A DNA stretch of 64,000 nt from Pyruvatibacter mobilis (GTDB taxonomy: Bacteria > Pseudomonadota > Alphaproteobacteria > CGMCC-115125). The DNA is taken from contig NZ_CP051630.1 of assembly GCF_012848855.1 (NCBI RefSeq), positions 785,501 to 849,500 of the forward strand. Reading direction: 5' to 3'. A program made the position numbers and the translations under genes. Below are positions 52,520 through 61,693 of the stretch, one piece after another. The notes beneath the pieces were generated by a model. That model was not told where the DNA came from. It saw nothing but the letters and a program-made list of their open reading frames with translations, and did not search any database. Within the stretch, counting starts at the first letter, position 1; every line of letters starts with the position of its first letter.

Positions 52520-55500
52520 ATGACGCGTTTTGCGGAGCTGGGGGTGACCAGCAATTTCAGTTTTCTGCGCAGCGGCAGCCATCCGGACGAGCTGGTGCAC
52601 CAGGCCGCCGCTTTGGGGCATGAGGCGGTGGGGATTGCCGACCGCAACACGCTGGCGGGGGTTGTGCGGGCGCATATGGCGGCCAAGGAAGCGGGCATCC
52701 AGCTGGTGGTGGGGGCGCGGCTCGTGACGCAGGACGGGTTTGAGCTTCTGTGCTTCCCGCGTGACCGGGCGGCCTATGGGCGGCTGTCGAAACTGTTGAC
52801 CCTGGGCAACCGGCGCGCGCCGAAGGGGGAGTGTCATCTGAGCCTTGCGGATATTGCCGGCGCGCAGGACGGGCAGGTGCTGGTGGTGATGCCGCCGGCT
52901 CAGGTGGATGCGGCCTTCGAGGCGCGGCTGCGGGAGGCGATGGCGCTTCTGGACATCCCCTATCTGGCGGCGGGCTTTCTCTATGGCGCGGATGACCGGG
53001 CGCGGTTGACGCGGCTTGCAGCCCTTGCCGAAGGGCTGGGCCTGCGGCTGATGGCAAGCAATGACGTGCACTACCACGCGCCCCAGCGCCGCGCTTTGCA
53101 GGATGTGGTGACGGCGATCCGCGAGCATGTGCGGGTGGAAGACGCAGGCGCGCTGCTGGCTGCCAATGCGGAGCGGCATCTGAAACCGCCGGAAGAGATG
53201 GCGCGGCTGTTTGCCGCCTGGCCGGACGCGATTACGGCGACGGTGGATCTTGCGAAATCCATTTCCTTCTCGATGGACGAGCTCGCCTATCAGTATCCGG
53301 ACGAAGTATTTGGCAAGGGCGAGACGCCGCAGGAGACGCTGGAGCGCCTGACCTGGGAACACGCGCAGACGCGCTTTCCCGACGGGCCTGACCCGGAGAT
53401 GGAACAGGCGCTGCGCCATGAGCTGGAGCTGATCGCCAGGCTTGATTACGCGCCTTACTTCCTCACGGTCTATGACATTGTCCGCTTTGCGCGCAGCCAG
53501 GGCATTCTGTGCCAGGGGCGGGGGAGTGCCGCCAATTCCTGCGTGTGTTTCTGCCTCGGGATCACCTCGATCAACCCGGTCGAGATCAACTTGCTGTTCG
53601 AGCGGTTCATCTCGGCGGAGCGCAACGAGCCGCCGGATATCGATGTCGATTTCGAGCATGAGCGGCGCGAGGAGGTGATCCAGTACATCTACGAGAAATA
53701 TGGCCGCCATCGCGCGGGGCTGGCGGCGACGGTGATCTCCTACCGGTCGCGCTCGTCGATCCGCGAGGTGGGCAAGGTGATGGGGCTGTCGGAGGATGTG
53801 ACGGCGGCGCTGTCGGGCACCACATGGGGGTGGTCATCCTCCGGCATCGACCCTGACCATGTGCGCGAGCAGGGGCTGGACCCGACCGACCACACGCTGA
53901 TGCTGGCGCTTGAACTGTCGCGGGAGCTGATCGGTTTTCCGCGTCACCTGTCGCAGCATGTGGGTGGTTTTGTCATCACCGCCGGGCCGCTTGAAGAGGT
54001 GATGCCGATTGCCAATGCGGCGATGGAGGACCGCACCTTTGTTGAGTGGGACAAGGATGATCTGTCAGCCCTCGGCATGCTGAAGATCGACGTGCTGGCG
54101 CTGGGGATGCTGTCCTGCATCCGCCGGGCATTTGCGTTTCTCGATGAGCATTATGACCGGCCGCTGGACCTTGCGTCGCTGCCGCCGGAGGACCCGCAGG
54201 TCTATGACATGCTGTGCAAGGCGGATTCCATCGGGGTGTTCCAGGTGGAAAGCCGGGCGCAGATGTCCATGCTGCCGCGCCTCAAGCCGCGCAAGTTCTA
54301 TGACCTCGTCATCGAGGTGGCGATTGTGCGGCCGGGGCCGATCCAGGGTGACATGGTGCATCCCTATCTCAGGCGGCGCGACGGGATCGAGGATGTGACC
54401 TATCCGTCAAAGGAGCTTGAGGCGGTTTTGGGCAAGACCATGGGGGTGCCGCTGTTCCAGGAGCAGGCCATGCGCATCGCCATCGTGGCGGCGGGGTTCA
54501 CGCCGTCGGAGGCAGACGGACTGAGGCGGGCCATGGCGACCTTCCGCAAGGTGGGCACGATCCACAGTTTCCAGGCCAAGCTGGTGGAGGGCATGGTTGA
54601 GCGCGGCTATGAGCGCGACTTCGCCGAACGGTGCTTCAAGCAGATCGAAGGGTTCGGCGAATATGGCTTTCCGGAAAGCCATGCGGCGAGTTTCGCGCTG
54701 CTGGTCTATGTGTCCGCCTGGCTCAAATGGCATTACCCGGATGTGTTCTGCGCGGCGATCCTCAACGCGCAGCCCTTGGGTTTTTATGCCCCGGCGCAGT
54801 TGGTGCGCGACGCGCGCGAGCACGGGGTGGAGATGCGGGCGCCGGACATCAATGCCAGCGACTGGGACGCAACGCTTGAAGCGCGGGAAGGGGCACGCGC
54901 GGTCAGCGCGGAAGGCGGCGGGCGCATGGCGGTGCGGCTGGGCCTGCGGCAGATCAAGGGCTTCAGGGTGGAGGCCGCCGAAAAGCTGATGGCGGCCCGG
55001 CCTGAGCAGGGCTTCGACAGCGTGCGGGATCTGTGGCTCAAGACGCGGCTGACACCGGCGGAGCTGGAGCGGCTGGCCAAGGCGGATGCGTTCCGCTCGC
55101 TGGAGCTCGACCGGCGCGAGGCGCTGTGGGCGGTGCGGGGGCTGGGCGGGGCAACCCGCAAGATGCCGGCCACGCTGCCGCTGTTCGCCCATGCGGAAGG
55201 CACGGGCTTTCAGCATGAGGAGGAAGTGCCGCTGCCCGCCATGCCGCTGGGGGAGCATGTGGTGGAGGACTACACCCATATGCGCCTGTCGCTGAAGGCG
55301 CATCCGCTTTCCTTCCTGCGCGGGGAGCTGACGGCAGCGCGCTATATCACCTCCGCTGAACTGCCGCGGACGCGCAATGACGCGCAGGTGTCGCTGGCGG
55401 GGCTTGTGCTGGTGCGGCAGCGGCCGGGCAGCGCGAAGGGGGTGATCTTCGCAACGCTGGAAGATGAGTTCGGGGCCGCCAACATCATCGTCTGGCCGCC

Positions 55501-55867
55501 GGTGTTCGAGACCTACCGCAAGGTGGTTTTGGGCGCGCGGGTGCTGGGCGTGCGCGGGCGGCTGCAGCGGCAGGGGCAGGTGATCCACATCGTGGCGGAT
55601 CATCTGGAAGACCTGACCCACATGCTGGGAGCGCTCTCACTCGGTGAGGGCATCGGCGATGCCGCCCTTGCCAATGCGGACGAAGTGCGGCGGCCGGGGG
55701 AGGACCCGCGGGCCATAACTGCCCGGCGGCAGGACGCGCGCGCGGCGCGGGCCGAACAGATCGAGCAGCAGTTCCGCCAGCGGCCCAAGGAAATGCCGCG
55801 CGCCACGCGTCAGTCGGTGCAGCAGGCGGCGGCCCGGATGATCCCCAAGAGCCGGGATTTCCACTAG
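52520..55867 (+). CDS. dnaE2: DnaE2/ImuC error-prone DNA polymerase III alpha subunit
   Basis: A 1115-residue C-family polymerase. The PHP domain is at the start (TSNFSFLRSGSHPDELV and IADRNTLAGVVRAH), the palm has CQGRGSAANSCVCFCLGIT and the catalytic PPDIDVDFEHERREEV (about residue 375), and there is a helix-hairpin-helix and OB region near the end (LAGLVLVRQRPGSAKGVIFATLEDE). ATG 52520 has GGGGGAGG upstream. It does translesion synthesis with ImuA and ImuB after DNA damage. Usually it follows imuB directly; here a MerR gene sits between. Confidence 0.94.
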   Translation: MTRFAELGVTSNFSFLRSGSHPDELVHQAAALGHEAVGIADRNTLAGVVRAHMAAKEAGIQLVVGARLVTQDGFELLCFPRDRAAYGRLSKLLTLGNRRAPKGECHLSLADIAGAQDGQVLVVMPPAQVDAAFEARLREAMALLDIPYLAAGFLYGADDRARLTRLAALAEGLGLRLMASNDVHYHAPQRRALQDVVTAIREHVRVEDAGALLAANAERHLKPPEEMARLFAAWPDAITATVDLAKSISFSMDELAYQYPDEVFGKGETPQETLERLTWEHAQTRFPDGPDPEMEQALRHELELIARLDYAPYFLTVYDIVRFARSQGILCQGRGSAANSCVCFCLGITSINPVEINLLFERFISAERNEPPDIDVDFEHERREEVIQYIYEKYGRHRAGLAATVISYRSRSSIREVGKVMGLSEDVTAALSGTTWGWSSSGIDPDHVREQGLDPTDHTLMLALELSRELIGFPRHLSQHVGGFVITAGPLEEVMPIANAAMEDRTFVEWDKDDLSALGMLKIDVLALGMLSCIRRAFAFLDEHYDRPLDLASLPPEDPQVYDMLCKADSIGVFQVESRAQMSMLPRLKPRKFYDLVIEVAIVRPGPIQGDMVHPYLRRRDGIEDVTYPSKELEAVLGKTMGVPLFQEQAMRIAIVAAGFTPSEADGLRRAMATFRKVGTIHSFQAKLVEGMVERGYERDFAERCFKQIEGFGEYGFPESHAASFALLVYVSAWLKWHYPDVFCAAILNAQPLGFYAPAQLVRDAREHGVEMRAPDINASDWDATLEAREGARAVSAEGGGRMAVRLGLRQIKGFRVEAAEKLMAARPEQGFDSVRDLWLKTRLTPAELERLAKADAFRSLELDRREALWAVRGLGGATRKMPATLPLFAHAEGTGFQHEEEVPLPAMPLGEHVVEDYTHMRLSLKAHPLSFLRGELTAARYITSAELPRTRNDAQVSLAGLVLVRQRPGSAKGVIFATLEDEFGAANIIVWPPVFETYRKVVLGARVLGVRGRLQRQGQVIHIVADHLEDLTHMLGALSLGEGIGDAALANADEVRRPGEDPRAITARRQDARAARAEQIEQQFRQRPKEMPRATRQSVQQAAARMIPKSRDFH

Positions 55868-55882
55868 GCCTGGAACGGTGCC

Positions 55883-56566
55883 TCAGGCATAGGCGACCCA
55901 GCCGCGCCAGCTGAAGGCTGCGTAAAAAGGTGTCACGTCCCTGAAGCCTGCCTGGCGCAGCACGTCGGCGTCTTCTTCCGGCGACAGCATCGAAATCCCG
56001 GCCTCGACAGTGGCGCGGGCATTCTCCGCCTGGTCCGCAGGCACGCCCGAGGCAACGGCATAGGCCGCGTAGCGTGACAGCCAGCGGGTGCGTTCGTCCG
56101 GGGCCTGCGGAAAGCTTGAATGGGCGACAACGAAGGGCGCGCCCGGGGCGAGGCGCTTGTGGATCTGCGCGGCGGTGTCGATGCGTTCTTCCCTTGGCAG
56201 GAAGTGGAGTGTCAGCAGGCAGGCGGCCCCATCGAAGGGGCCCTCGGGGGCGTCCTGCGCGTAGCCTTCCACCAGGCTGGCGCGCGGGGCCAGGGGACCA
56301 AGCGTCTGCCGGGCCAGCTCGAGCATTTTTGCCGACGGGTCGATACCGGTGAAGCGCCAGCCCGGATGGGCGTCTGCGAAGGCCTTGAGTTCCAAGCCGC
56401 CGCCGGCACCGAGCACCAGTAGGTGGCCATCCGCGGCCATGTGCTCGGCCAGCAGGATCGCGCTCATGCGGTGCAGCGCCTCAAGGCCGGGCACGAACCT
56501 GCGCGGGCCGTCCTGGTAGCGGGCGACGGCCTCGGGATCATCGAACATCTTCATGAACTGGTTCAT
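55883..56566 (-). CDS. Class I SAM-dependent methyltransferase
   Basis: A 227-residue enzyme with VLGAGGGLELKAF (motif I, about 51-63), TGIDPSAKMLELA, ACLLTLHFLPREER and a late APFVVAHSSFP. Its start overlaps the stop of the Rrf2 gene (ATGA), so it is expressed with the regulator. The pairing suggests that its product is under Rrf2 control, but the substrate is unknown. Confidence 0.8.
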   Translation of the reverse strand: MNQFMKMFDDPEAVARYQDGPRRFVPGLEALHRMSAILLAEHMAADGHLLVLGAGGGLELKAFADAHPGWRFTGIDPSAKMLELARQTLGPLAPRASLVEGYAQDAPEGPFDGAACLLTLHFLPREERIDTAAQIHKRLAPGAPFVVAHSSFPQAPDERTRWLSRYAAYAVASGVPADQAENARATVEAGISMLSPEEDADVLRQAGFRDVTPFYAAFSWRGWVAYA

Positions 56567-57021
56567 GCGGCATTTCCATCAGCACAGAGGGTGGGGACAT
56601 GTCCGAGAGCCGCATGCACATCGTGCCGGAGGGCAGCGAGGCTGACATTGCCGAAGCGGGTCAGCAGCAGGGCTTCGGCGGCCTCGAAGGCATCGCCCAG
56701 GGAGGCGTTGACGGCTTTTTCCACCAGGCAATCCGGATTGTCGGCGCGGTGGGTGAGGGCCAGCAGGCGCGGGCTGCCGAGGGCGTGATAGACATCCAGC
56801 AGCGTGATCTCCGCAAGATCGCGGGCGAGCGACCAGCCGCCATTATGGCCCTTGCTGGAGTGAACAAGACCTGCCTCGCGCAGGCCGCCGATCATCCGGC
56901 GGATGACCACCGGGTTGGTGTGCATGGCACCCGCCAATGCCTGCGACGTGACGGGGGATGCGCTGTCCGCGAGATGCAGCAGCAGGTGCAGGGTGACGGA
57001 AAGCTGGCTGTTGGTTTTCAT
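56563..57021 (-). CDS. Rrf2-family transcriptional regulator
   Basis: A 152-residue winged-helix regulator. SVTLHLLLHLADSASPVTSQALAGAMHTNPVVIRRMIGGLREAGLVHSSKGHNGGWSLARDLAEITLLDVYHAL is the Rrf2 N-terminal region in essence. Only two cysteines are present, not spaced as the three of IscR or NsrR, so an iron-sulfur cluster is unlikely. ATG 57021 lies inside a 23-bp palindrome, which suggests autoregulation. The downstream methyltransferase is coupled. The closest known type is the YwnA-like, cluster-free group. Confidence 0.85.
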   Translation of the reverse strand: MKTNSQLSVTLHLLLHLADSASPVTSQALAGAMHTNPVVIRRMIGGLREAGLVHSSKGHNGGWSLARDLAEITLLDVYHALGSPRLLALTHRADNPDCLVEKAVNASLGDAFEAAEALLLTRFGNVSLAALRHDVHAALGHVPTLCADGNAA

Positions 57022-57041
57022 GTAACAATAATTGTTACATG
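57019..57041. promoter_or_regulatory. 23-bp perfect palindrome over the rrf2 start codon
   Basis: CATGTAACAAT (57019-57029) and ATTGTTACATG (57031-57041) are perfect inverted repeats about a central A. The minus-strand start codon of the Rrf2 gene is at 57021-57019, so the operator includes it. It lies 84 bp before the divergent isomerase-like gene and could control both. Confidence 0.85.
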
Positions 57042-57124
57042 AAATGCCCGACGTCAAGCGGGTGTGCCGACGGCGTTTGCGCGCGTGCTGTCATCCGGTG
57101 GGGCTGGCTGTGCGTATGACTGGC

Positions 57125-57721
57125 ATGAGTGACGCCCCGATCCGCTTCTATTTCTCTCTACGCAGCCCCTATGTGTGGCTGGCGACGGAGGAGATCGTGC
57201 GGGCGGGGATCTCGGTCGAGCCGATCCCGGTTGTGGGCTTTGCGGCGGGCACCGTGTTCAGCGACCCTGTCGCCAATCCGCCACGGCTGGCCTATGTGAT
57301 CGAGGACGTAGCGCGGATTGCTGCCCGGCATGATCTTGCCCTGATGCCGCCCGTGGACACGCAGGACTGGGCGGCGGTGCATAATGCTGTCGAATTTGCC
57401 AAGCAGCAGGGGCGGGGCATGGCCTTCACGCAGATTGCCGCGCGGCTGCGCTGGACCCAGAGCCTCGACCTTGCAGACCCCGAAGTGATCGCCGGGGCGG
57501 CGGAAGCCGCGGGCATAGACCCGGACGGGGCTGTTGCGGCGATGGGTGATACATCCGTCAGGGCGCGGATGATCGAGGCCTATACACCGCGTATCGAGGC
57601 GGACCAGGTGTTCGGCGTGCCGTTTTTTGCTTTCGACGCGGACGGGCGCACGCACCGCTATTGGGGACAGGACCGGATTGCGATGATGCTGGAAGATGCC
57701 CGCGCCATGGGCGTGGTGTGA
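57125..57721 (+). CDS. DsbA-family 2-hydroxychromene-2-carboxylate isomerase-like protein
   Basis: A 198-residue thioredoxin-fold protein. The start FYFSLRSPYVWLA and the end VFGVPFFAFDADGRTHRYWGQDRI match the HCCA isomerase/GST-kappa group. There is no CxxC, and the serine at SLRSPY takes its place, as in that group. These enzymes use glutathione to isomerise aromatic ring-cleavage products. ATG 57125 fits the domain start; ATG 57116 is possible. It is divergent from the Rrf2 gene and probably under the same palindrome. Confidence 0.82.
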   Translation: MSDAPIRFYFSLRSPYVWLATEEIVRAGISVEPIPVVGFAAGTVFSDPVANPPRLAYVIEDVARIAARHDLALMPPVDTQDWAAVHNAVEFAKQQGRGMAFTQIAARLRWTQSLDLADPEVIAGAAEAAGIDPDGAVAAMGDTSVRARMIEAYTPRIEADQVFGVPFFAFDADGRTHRYWGQDRIAMMLEDARAMGVV

Positions 57722-57725
57722 CGGG

Positions 57726-58139
57726 TCAGGCGGCGCTGTTGGGCCGGCGCGGCCAGACCACATAGAGGGCGCCGACGATTTCCGTGACCACGAAGGCTGC
57801 GAGCACGGGCGTTGCGCCGAGCCATATCCAATAGACGATGAGCGCCGCGACGACGAGGCGCGCATAGGCGTCGGCGAGGGCGAATTCGCGGATCGGCAGG
57901 CGCAGGCGGATCAGTGCCCACAGCACCGCCAGCACGCCCATGATGTTGATGAACATCCAGTGGATGGGCGCGAAGCCCGGCACGGTGCCGCCGAAGCCGA
58001 GCTGGAAATGCACGTAATAGACAAGCGAGACGTAGATCTCGGCGAAGAAGGGCAGGGCGAAGGGTGTGGTGACCCAGAGGTCAAACCACGCCACCCTGCG
58101 GCCTTCTTCGGAGATGGCCAGCCGTTGTTCGGTGCTCAC
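57726..58139 (-). CDS. Small integral membrane protein, unknown function
   Basis: A 137-residue protein with about four hydrophobic helices (about 22-45, 58-80, 90-108, 112-130) and a charged N-terminus. I recognise no family. It follows the CoxE-like gene by 9 bp on the minus side (it lies downstream of it) and may be co-transcribed with it. GGTFP-like loops and PRRPN at the C-terminus give no hint to function. Confidence 0.6.
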   Translation of the reverse strand: MSTEQRLAISEEGRRVAWFDLWVTTPFALPFFAEIYVSLVYYVHFQLGFGGTVPGFAPIHWMFINIMGVLAVLWALIRLRLPIREFALADAYARLVVAALIVYWIWLGATPVLAAFVVTEIVGALYVVWPRRPNSAA

Positions 58140-58148
58140 AAACAGGTC

Positions 58149-59324
58149 CTAGCGTGACAGCTCGCGCATGGCGCCGTCGAGGCCTTCCAGCGTCAGCGGG
58201 AACATGCGGTCGCCGATCAGCTGGCGGACAAGCTCGATGGAGGGGGTGTATTCCCAATGGCGTTCGGCCACCGGGTTAAGCCACACCACGTTTTCATAGA
58301 CCTGCTGGAGACGCTCGAGCCAGACACCGCCGGGCTCCTCGTTCCAGTGCTCGACGGAGCCGCCTGCATAGGTGATCTCGTAGGGGCTCATGGACGCATC
58401 GCCGACGAAGATGACCTTGTAGTCGGACGGGAAGCGGTGCAGCACGTCCCAGGTGGACAGCTTCTCGTTGTGGCGGCGGCGGTTGTCCTTCCAAACGTCC
58501 TCATACAGACAATTGTGGAAGTAGAAATATTCCATGTTCTTGAACTCGGTGCGGGCAGCCGAGAACAGCTCCTCACACACCTTGATGTGCGGGTCCATTG
58601 AGCCGCCGACATCGAAGAACAGCAGTGTCTTGATGGTGTTGCGGCGCTCGGGGATGAGCTGAATGTCGAGATAGCCGTGGTCGGCGGTGGCCTTGATGGT
58701 GCCGTCGAGATCCAGCTCTTCGGCTGCGCCCTCGCGGGCCCAGCGGCGCAGGCGGCGCAGCGCCACCTTGATGTTGCGGGTGCCGAGCTCGACTGAATCA
58801 TCGAGGTTCTTGTATTCGCGCTTGTCCCAAACCTTCACGGCCTTGCCGTGGCGGCCTTCCTTCTGGCCGATGCGGACGCCTTCGGGGTTGTAGCCTTCGG
58901 CGCCGAAAGGGGAGGTGCCGGCGGTGCCGATCATCTTGTTGCCGCCCTCGTGGCGCTTTTCCTGCTCCTCGAGACGCTTCTTCAGGGTCTCCATGATCTT
59001 GTCCCAGCCGCCGAGGGATTCGATCTGCGCCTTTTCCTCTTCGGTGAGGAATTTCTCGGTCAGCGCTTTCAGCCAGTCCTCGGGAATCTCGGCGACTTCA
59101 CCGTCGCCAAGGCTTTCGAGCCCCTTGAAGACGTGACCGAAGACCTGGTCGAACTTGTCGAGGTTCTTTTCGTCCTTCACCAGGGCGGAGCGGGAGAGGA
59201 AGTAGAAATCCTCCACCTGGCGGTCGATCACGTCGGCGTCCATGGCCTCCAGCAGCGTGAGATATTCGCGCAGGGAGACGGGCAGGCCGGCGGTTTTCAG
59301 CTCATGGAAGAAGTTGACGAACAT
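58149..59324 (-). CDS. VWA domain protein, CoxE-like
   Basis: A 391-residue protein with a DUF444/CoxE pattern. The N-terminus MFVNFFHELKTAGLPVSLREYL is typical, and the VWA part (about 215-360) begins TLLFFDVGGSMDPH, a metal site motif DxGxS close to MIDAS. Such proteins work with MoxR AAA+ ATPases as chaperones for metalloenzymes or complexes. The matching MoxR gene lies 2.4 kb upstream in transcription order (61694-62539), with four other genes between. ATG 59324 gives the usual start. Confidence 0.88.
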   Translation of the reverse strand: MFVNFFHELKTAGLPVSLREYLTLLEAMDADVIDRQVEDFYFLSRSALVKDEKNLDKFDQVFGHVFKGLESLGDGEVAEIPEDWLKALTEKFLTEEEKAQIESLGGWDKIMETLKKRLEEQEKRHEGGNKMIGTAGTSPFGAEGYNPEGVRIGQKEGRHGKAVKVWDKREYKNLDDSVELGTRNIKVALRRLRRWAREGAAEELDLDGTIKATADHGYLDIQLIPERRNTIKTLLFFDVGGSMDPHIKVCEELFSAARTEFKNMEYFYFHNCLYEDVWKDNRRRHNEKLSTWDVLHRFPSDYKVIFVGDASMSPYEITYAGGSVEHWNEEPGGVWLERLQQVYENVVWLNPVAERHWEYTPSIELVRQLIGDRMFPLTLEGLDGAMRELSR

Positions 59325-59445
59325 GGAAGGTACCTGACGGCAGAGTTTGATGACGGATTTGGCCGTAAAGTCCCACGTCTGGGGGCGGAAGTGCAAGCGC
59401 TGCGCTTTATCTCCTGCGGCAAACCCATCTGCATATCTGACGCAA

Positions 59446-59479
59446 AAGGCGGCGGTTTCCCTGAGAAAACCGCCGCCTT
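59446..59479 (-). terminator. Rho-independent terminator after the fasciclin gene
   Basis: AAGGCGGCGGTTT (59446-59458) and AAACCGCCGCCTT (59467-59479) form a perfect 13-bp stem with an 8-nt loop; on the minus strand a short T-run follows. It lies 27 bp past the fasciclin stop and before the CoxE-like gene, which therefore needs its own promoter. Confidence 0.85.
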
Positions 59480-59505
59480 GAGGCTTTTTACGCGTGTGTG
59501 GCCGC

Positions 59506-60066
59506 TTATTCGGCCGCTTCTTCCGCCGGCGGCAGGATCACAGCGTCGATAATGTGAATGACGCCGTTGGAGGCTTCCACATCGGTGGTGACGATGGTGG
59601 CACCGTTGATGGTGGGGGCATCGCCCGTCGCGTCGATGGCGACTTCGCTGCCCTGAACGGTGGCGACATTGAGAGACTTACCCGCAATGTCGGCGGCCAT
59701 CACCTTGCCGGGGACCACGTGATAGGTGAGCACGGCAGCCAGCTGGTCTTTGTTGGCGAGCAGGCTGTCCAGCGCGCCCTCCGGCAGGGCCGCGAAGGCG
59801 GCATCCGTCGGCGCGAAGACCGTGAACGGGCCATCACCCTTCAGGGTTTCGACGAGGCCGGCGGCCTGAACGGCGGTGACGAGGGTGTTGAAGTCGTCAG
59901 CAGCGACAGCGGTATCGACGATGTCGGCCTTCATCATGGCGTCAGCGGAGGCTTCGGTCTTCTTGGCCTCGTCCGCGCCGTGGTGCATGGCGAGCGCCGG
60001 GGCGGCGATGAAGCCGGCGGTGGCTGCCATGACGAGGGCGATGGAGGTGCGGGGGGATTTGGGCAT
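59506..60066 (-). CDS. Secreted fasciclin (FAS1) domain protein
   Basis: A 186-residue periplasmic or surface protein. The signal peptide is in the first 26 residues ([18 protein letters not shown], cleavage after ALA). The FAS1 domain (about 48-180) has the H1 motif [17 protein letters not shown] and the H2 motif [17 protein letters not shown]1 proteins are involved in adhesion. Related small secreted forms are common in marine bacteria. It is monocistronic with its own terminator. Confidence 0.92.
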   Translation of the reverse strand: MPKSPRTSIALVMAATAGFIAAPALAMHHGADEAKKTEASADAMMKADIVDTAVAADDFNTLVTAVQAAGLVETLKGDGPFTVFAPTDAAFAALPEGALDSLLANKDQLAAVLTYHVVPGKVMAADIAGKSLNVATVQGSEVAIDATGDAPTINGATIVTTDVEASNGVIHIIDAVILPPAEEAAE

Positions 60067-60216
60067 GAACTACTCCCGAGGGGGTCAGTTGTTTTTGATG
60101 CCGCCTGCGGGCCCGCGAGGGGGGACGCGGATGCGCAGGCGGAGCAGTGGGTCACCCATCTGCCTCTGGTACCTACGCCGGGAGCGTCTGACTGGATCAG
60201 ACAAATCGGAAATGCG

Positions 60217-60660
60217 CTATCCGGCCTTGCGGATCAACTGATCGAGCGCGTTCATGAACCGCGAACGGTCGGTTTTCGAGAACTGGGCGTTGCCGCCGGT
60301 CATCACGCCGGTTTCACGCAGATGCCGGTTGAGCTCGCGGGCGGCCAGCGCCGAGCCGATATTCTGGTGGGTGAAGGCGCGGCCATCGGGGCCGATGACG
60401 TGGGCGTCCTTCTTCAGGCAGCGGTCGGCCAGCGGGATATCGGCGGTAATCGCAATATCGCCCGCGCTGATTTCCTCCGCGATCCAGTCATCAGCGGCGT
60501 CCGCGCCGTCAGACACCATGATGTTCTTCACCAGGGGATGATTGCCGGTGCGCATGCCGGAATTGGACACGAGGAAAACCGGCAGGGTGTGCCGCTCGGC
60601 CACAGAGATGGCTTCGGATTTTACCGGGCAGGCGTCGCCGTCGATGTAGATGGTGGTCAT
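60217..60660 (-). CDS. YaiI/YqxD family protein (UPF0178)
   Basis: A 147-residue protein of the DUF188 family. YIDGDACPVK opens it, VSDGADAADDWIAEEISAGDIAITADIPLADRCLKK follows, and the end GGNAQFSKTDRSRFMNALDQ is typical. The fold is PIN/NYN-like and a nuclease role is suspected but not established. Its ATG shares a base with the stop of the preceding methyltransferase (TGATG), so they are coupled. Confidence 0.88.
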   Translation of the reverse strand: MTTIYIDGDACPVKSEAISVAERHTLPVFLVSNSGMRTGNHPLVKNIMVSDGADAADDWIAEEISAGDIAITADIPLADRCLKKDAHVIGPDGRAFTHQNIGSALAARELNRHLRETGVMTGGNAQFSKTDRSRFMNALDQLIRKAG

Positions 60661-61265
60661 CAGGCTTTCCGGGCAAAGAGAATGATCCAGTCCGTTGCCA
60701 CACCGTCATACCCTTCGCGGTGCGTCGTCTGGAAGTCGGTTTCGGCCCATGTACCAGCGTGCGTCAGTGCGTGGTCGATGGCGCTGCGTGACGGGTAGCT
60801 GTAGAAACGGCCAAGCCTGTCGCGGCCGGCGGGTTTGCCCGTTTTGACCGACATATGGAAGAGGCCGCCGGGCCTGAGGCTGCGATGGATGCGGGCGATG
60901 GCATCCGGCAGGGCCTCCAGCGGGGCATGGTGGAGCGAGGCGTGCGCCCAGACCCCGTCAAACTCTGCGACGTCCTCAAGCTCGTCGAACCGGGCGACGC
61001 GCACCGGCTTCCGCAGGTTTCTGCTGGCGATGGCGGCCAGACCGGCTGAGGCATCCATGGCGGTCACCTCAAAGCCGCGCGCCTCAAATGCGTGGGCGTA
61101 GTGCCCGTCGCCGGAGCCGAGGTCCAGCACGTGTCCGCCTGGTGGCAGTGCCGTGACGAGCCGCAAGAAAGAGGGCGGCAGATCAACCTCGCGCTCTTTC
61201 GCTGCGTAGGTATCAGCCTCGGCATCGTAGAAGGCGATGGTGTCCGGATCATTGCTTGTGGTCAT
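60660..61265 (-). CDS. Class I SAM-dependent methyltransferase
   Basis: A 201-residue enzyme with HVLDLGSGDGHYAHAF (motif I, about 44-59), TAMDASAGLAAIA, GVWAHASLHHAP and RSLRPGGLFHMSVK. This fits the Methyltransf_11/25 type. ATG 61265 starts the domain; the upstream frame is proline-rich and not needed. It is coupled to YaiI, a pairing seen in other alphaproteobacteria as I recall. The substrate is unknown. Confidence 0.82.
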   Translation of the reverse strand: MTTSNDPDTIAFYDAEADTYAAKEREVDLPPSFLRLVTALPPGGHVLDLGSGDGHYAHAFEARGFEVTAMDASAGLAAIASRNLRKPVRVARFDELEDVAEFDGVWAHASLHHAPLEALPDAIARIHRSLRPGGLFHMSVKTGKPAGRDRLGRFYSYPSRSAIDHALTHAGTWAETDFQTTHREGYDGVATDWIILFARKA

Positions 61266-61369
61266 GCGGGCCAGTCTAAAGGGCGCCGCGGGCGGGTGGA
61301 ACCGTTCAGGCAAGACGCGTGTTTATGTGTGAAGAACCACCACATCACCCAGGCTGAAGGGATCACAAC

Positions 61370-61615
61370 ATGACCGGTATGGGTATCATTCTTTCCATCC
61401 TCATCGGCGCGCTGGCGGGCTGGATCGCCGAGCAGATCATGAAGGCGGATCACGGGCTGCTGACCAATATCCTCTTGGGTATCGGCGGCGCCATCGTGCT
61501 GAATTTCCTGCTCGGCCTCATCGGCGTGGGCCTGGGCGGCATTATCGGCCAGCTGATCGTGGCGATTGCCGGTGCGTGCCTGCTGATCTGGGTCTACCGG
61601 ATGATCCGCAGCTAG
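61370..61615 (+). CDS. GlsB/YeaQ/YmgE family stress-response membrane protein
   Basis: An 81-residue protein with three hydrophobic helices (about 4-22, 28-50, 55-76). ILIGALAGWIAEQIMK and LLGIGGAIVLNFLLGLIG are the hallmarks of the transglycosylase-associated/GlsB family. Members are induced by stress and sit in the inner membrane; the molecular role is not known. It is a monocistronic gene that ends at a shared terminator. Confidence 0.88.
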   Translation: MTGMGIILSILIGALAGWIAEQIMKADHGLLTNILLGIGGAIVLNFLLGLIGVGLGGIIGQLIVAIAGACLLIWVYRMIRS

Positions 61616-61637
61616 GCGCGGCACTCTCCCCAAATGA

Positions 61638-61671
61638 AAACGGCGGAGACAGGGTTCTGTCTCCGCCGTTT
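61638..61671. terminator. Bidirectional terminator between glsB-like and moxR-like genes
   Basis: A perfect 15-bp stem: AAACGGCGGAGACAG (61638-61652) and its complement (61657-61671), with a GGTT loop. It lies 23 bp after the GlsB stop and 23 bp after the MoxR stop on the other strand, so it can serve both convergent genes; T-runs are short on both sides. Confidence 0.82.
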
Positions 61672-61693
61672 GGTATTCAGCCTCAAGCCGCCG

